Positions 5,315 to 5,988 of a DNA stretch of 5,988 bases are shown here, one piece after another. Positions within the stretch are counted from its first letter, which is position 1; each line of letters starts with the position of its first letter. The DNA comes from Anaerolineae bacterium (lineage in GTDB: Bacteria > Chloroflexota > Anaerolineae > Aggregatilineales > Phototrophicaceae): the NCBI GenBank assembly GCA_020848855.1, contig JADLHH010000026.1:1-5988 (forward strand), written 5' to 3'. The position numbers were made by a program, and so were the translations under genes. A model generated the notes under the pieces. That model worked only from the letters and a program-made list of their open reading frames with translations, was not told the DNA's origin and did no database searches.

Positions 5315-5988
5315 ATGAGAATCGTTTCGGTCGAGCCGCTGCCCATTCAGGCGCCGATCCCGGACGTATACTGGGGCAATCAGTCGTGGGGGCACGCCAA
5401 ATCGAGCGGCGCGAACGCGCCCGGACTGCCCCCCGGCGATGATCGCAGCGGGTTTCCGTATTTCTGGCGCAGCCGCGCTTCGTATTCGCGCAGCATCGAC
5501 ACGACGCTGGTCAAAATCACAACCGACACCGGCTTGGTCGGCTGGGGCGAAGCGAAGAGCCCGGTCGCGCCGACGATCACCGCCACCATCATCCGCGATC
5601 TGGCGGCGAACCTGCTGATCGGTCAGGACCCGACCGACCCGGTGCTCCAGTGGGATCGACTCTACGGGTCGATGCGCATACGCGGACATTCGCACGGTTT
5701 CTGGATGGACGCGCTCAGCGGAATTGACATCGCTCTGTGGGATATCACCGGGCAAGCCTACGGGCTGCCGGTGTCGAAGCTGCTCGGCGGGCGCTTCCGC
5801 GAGCGGATCAGGATATATGCTTCCGGCATCCCCGGCTTGCGGGCAGGCGCGCCGCCGGAAGCGTGGGACAGGCTGCGCGATACCGCCCGCGACGTGCGCG
5901 CGCGCGGCTTTCACGGCACGAAAATGGGCATCGGCTTGGGTGTCGAGGGTGACATTCGCTCGGTCGAGGTCGTGCGCGAGACGCTGGG
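5315..5988 (+). CDS. Enolase superfamily, mandelate racemase/muconate lactonizing type, probable sugar-acid dehydratase (cut by window edge)
   Basis: The frame from ATG at 5315 stays open for 224 codons to the right edge. The N-terminal capping domain ends with the superfamily signatures TTDTGLVGWGEA (69-80), ALSGIDIALWDITGQAYGLP (133-152) and SKLLGG (154-159); the barrel domain then begins. These proteins abstract the proton alpha to a carboxylate with help from a magnesium ion; sugar-acid dehydratases are common among them. The segment that normally holds the KxK catalytic motif reads GFHGTKMGIG (198-207), so the first lysine is K203 and the second position is G205. The capping domain is about 30 residues longer than usual before TTDTG, with a Gly/Pro/aromatic-rich stretch at 17-60 in the substrate-specificity loop. 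The metal-binding and later acid/base residues lie beyond the window, so function cannot be settled. It probably belongs to the transporter operon, 28 bases downstream of permease 2, and may act on the imported compound or a derivative. Full length is expected near 400 residues. Confidence 0.9.
   Translation, partial: MRIVSVEPLPIQAPIPDVYWGNQSWGHAKSSGANAPGLPPGDDRSGFPYFWRSRASYSRSIDTTLVKITTDTGLVGWGEAKSPVAPTITATIIRDLAANLLIGQDPTDPVLQWDRLYGSMRIRGHSHGFWMDALSGIDIALWDITGQAYGLPVSKLLGGRFRERIRIYASGIPGLRAGAPPEAWDRLRDTARDVRARGFHGTKMGIGLGVEGDIRSVEVVRETL

Noticed and set aside
5150..5914. Minus-strand open frame of 254 codons opposite permease 2 and the enolase-superfamily gene
   Set aside because: It spans two well-supported genes and their spacer, with Arg/Ala-rich sequence lacking any motif.

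Overview
The window is about 60% GC and densely coded, with one divergent intergenic region that is clearly AT-rich. It has no tRNA, rRNA, CRISPR array or mobile-element signature. GC content, the style of the binding protein's signal peptide and an ABC sugar transporter with no adjacent ATPase gene fit a free-living heterotroph. The proteins read to me like Chloroflexota, but this is an impression from sequence style and not a placement.

Layout. Two genes are read leftwards: a cytochrome P450 (2010 to 787) and, 17 bases behind it, a DapA/N-acetylneuraminate-lyase family aldolase or lyase (769 to the left edge, cut before its C-terminus). Four genes are read rightwards from the other side of a 136-base intergenic region: a CUT1-type sugar-binding protein (2147-3403), two MalF/MalG-type permeases (3479-4408 and 4405-5286, joined by an ATGA overlap), and an enolase-superfamily dehydratase or racemase of the mandelate racemase type (5315 to the right edge, cut inside its barrel domain). 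The intergenic region carries two good sigma70-like promoters pointing in opposite directions and overlapping each other, plus a CRP-like palindrome. A strong 14-bp hairpin sits between the binding-protein gene and the first permease gene.

How the genes may work together (inference). Import by a CUT1 transporter, dehydration by an enolase-superfamily sugar-acid dehydratase and cleavage by a DapA-fold aldolase is the logic of non-phosphorylative sugar-acid catabolism. The unusual member is the P450, which has every catalytic motif and appears co-transcribed with the aldolase. One attractive but unproven reading is that the P450 unmasks a decorated (for example O-methylated) sugar or sugar acid before dehydration and cleavage. 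Both enzymes flanking the transporter deviate from their family consensus at active-site positions, so the substrate is probably not a standard one. No ferredoxin, ferredoxin reductase, transporter ATPase or transcriptional regulator gene is visible in the window.
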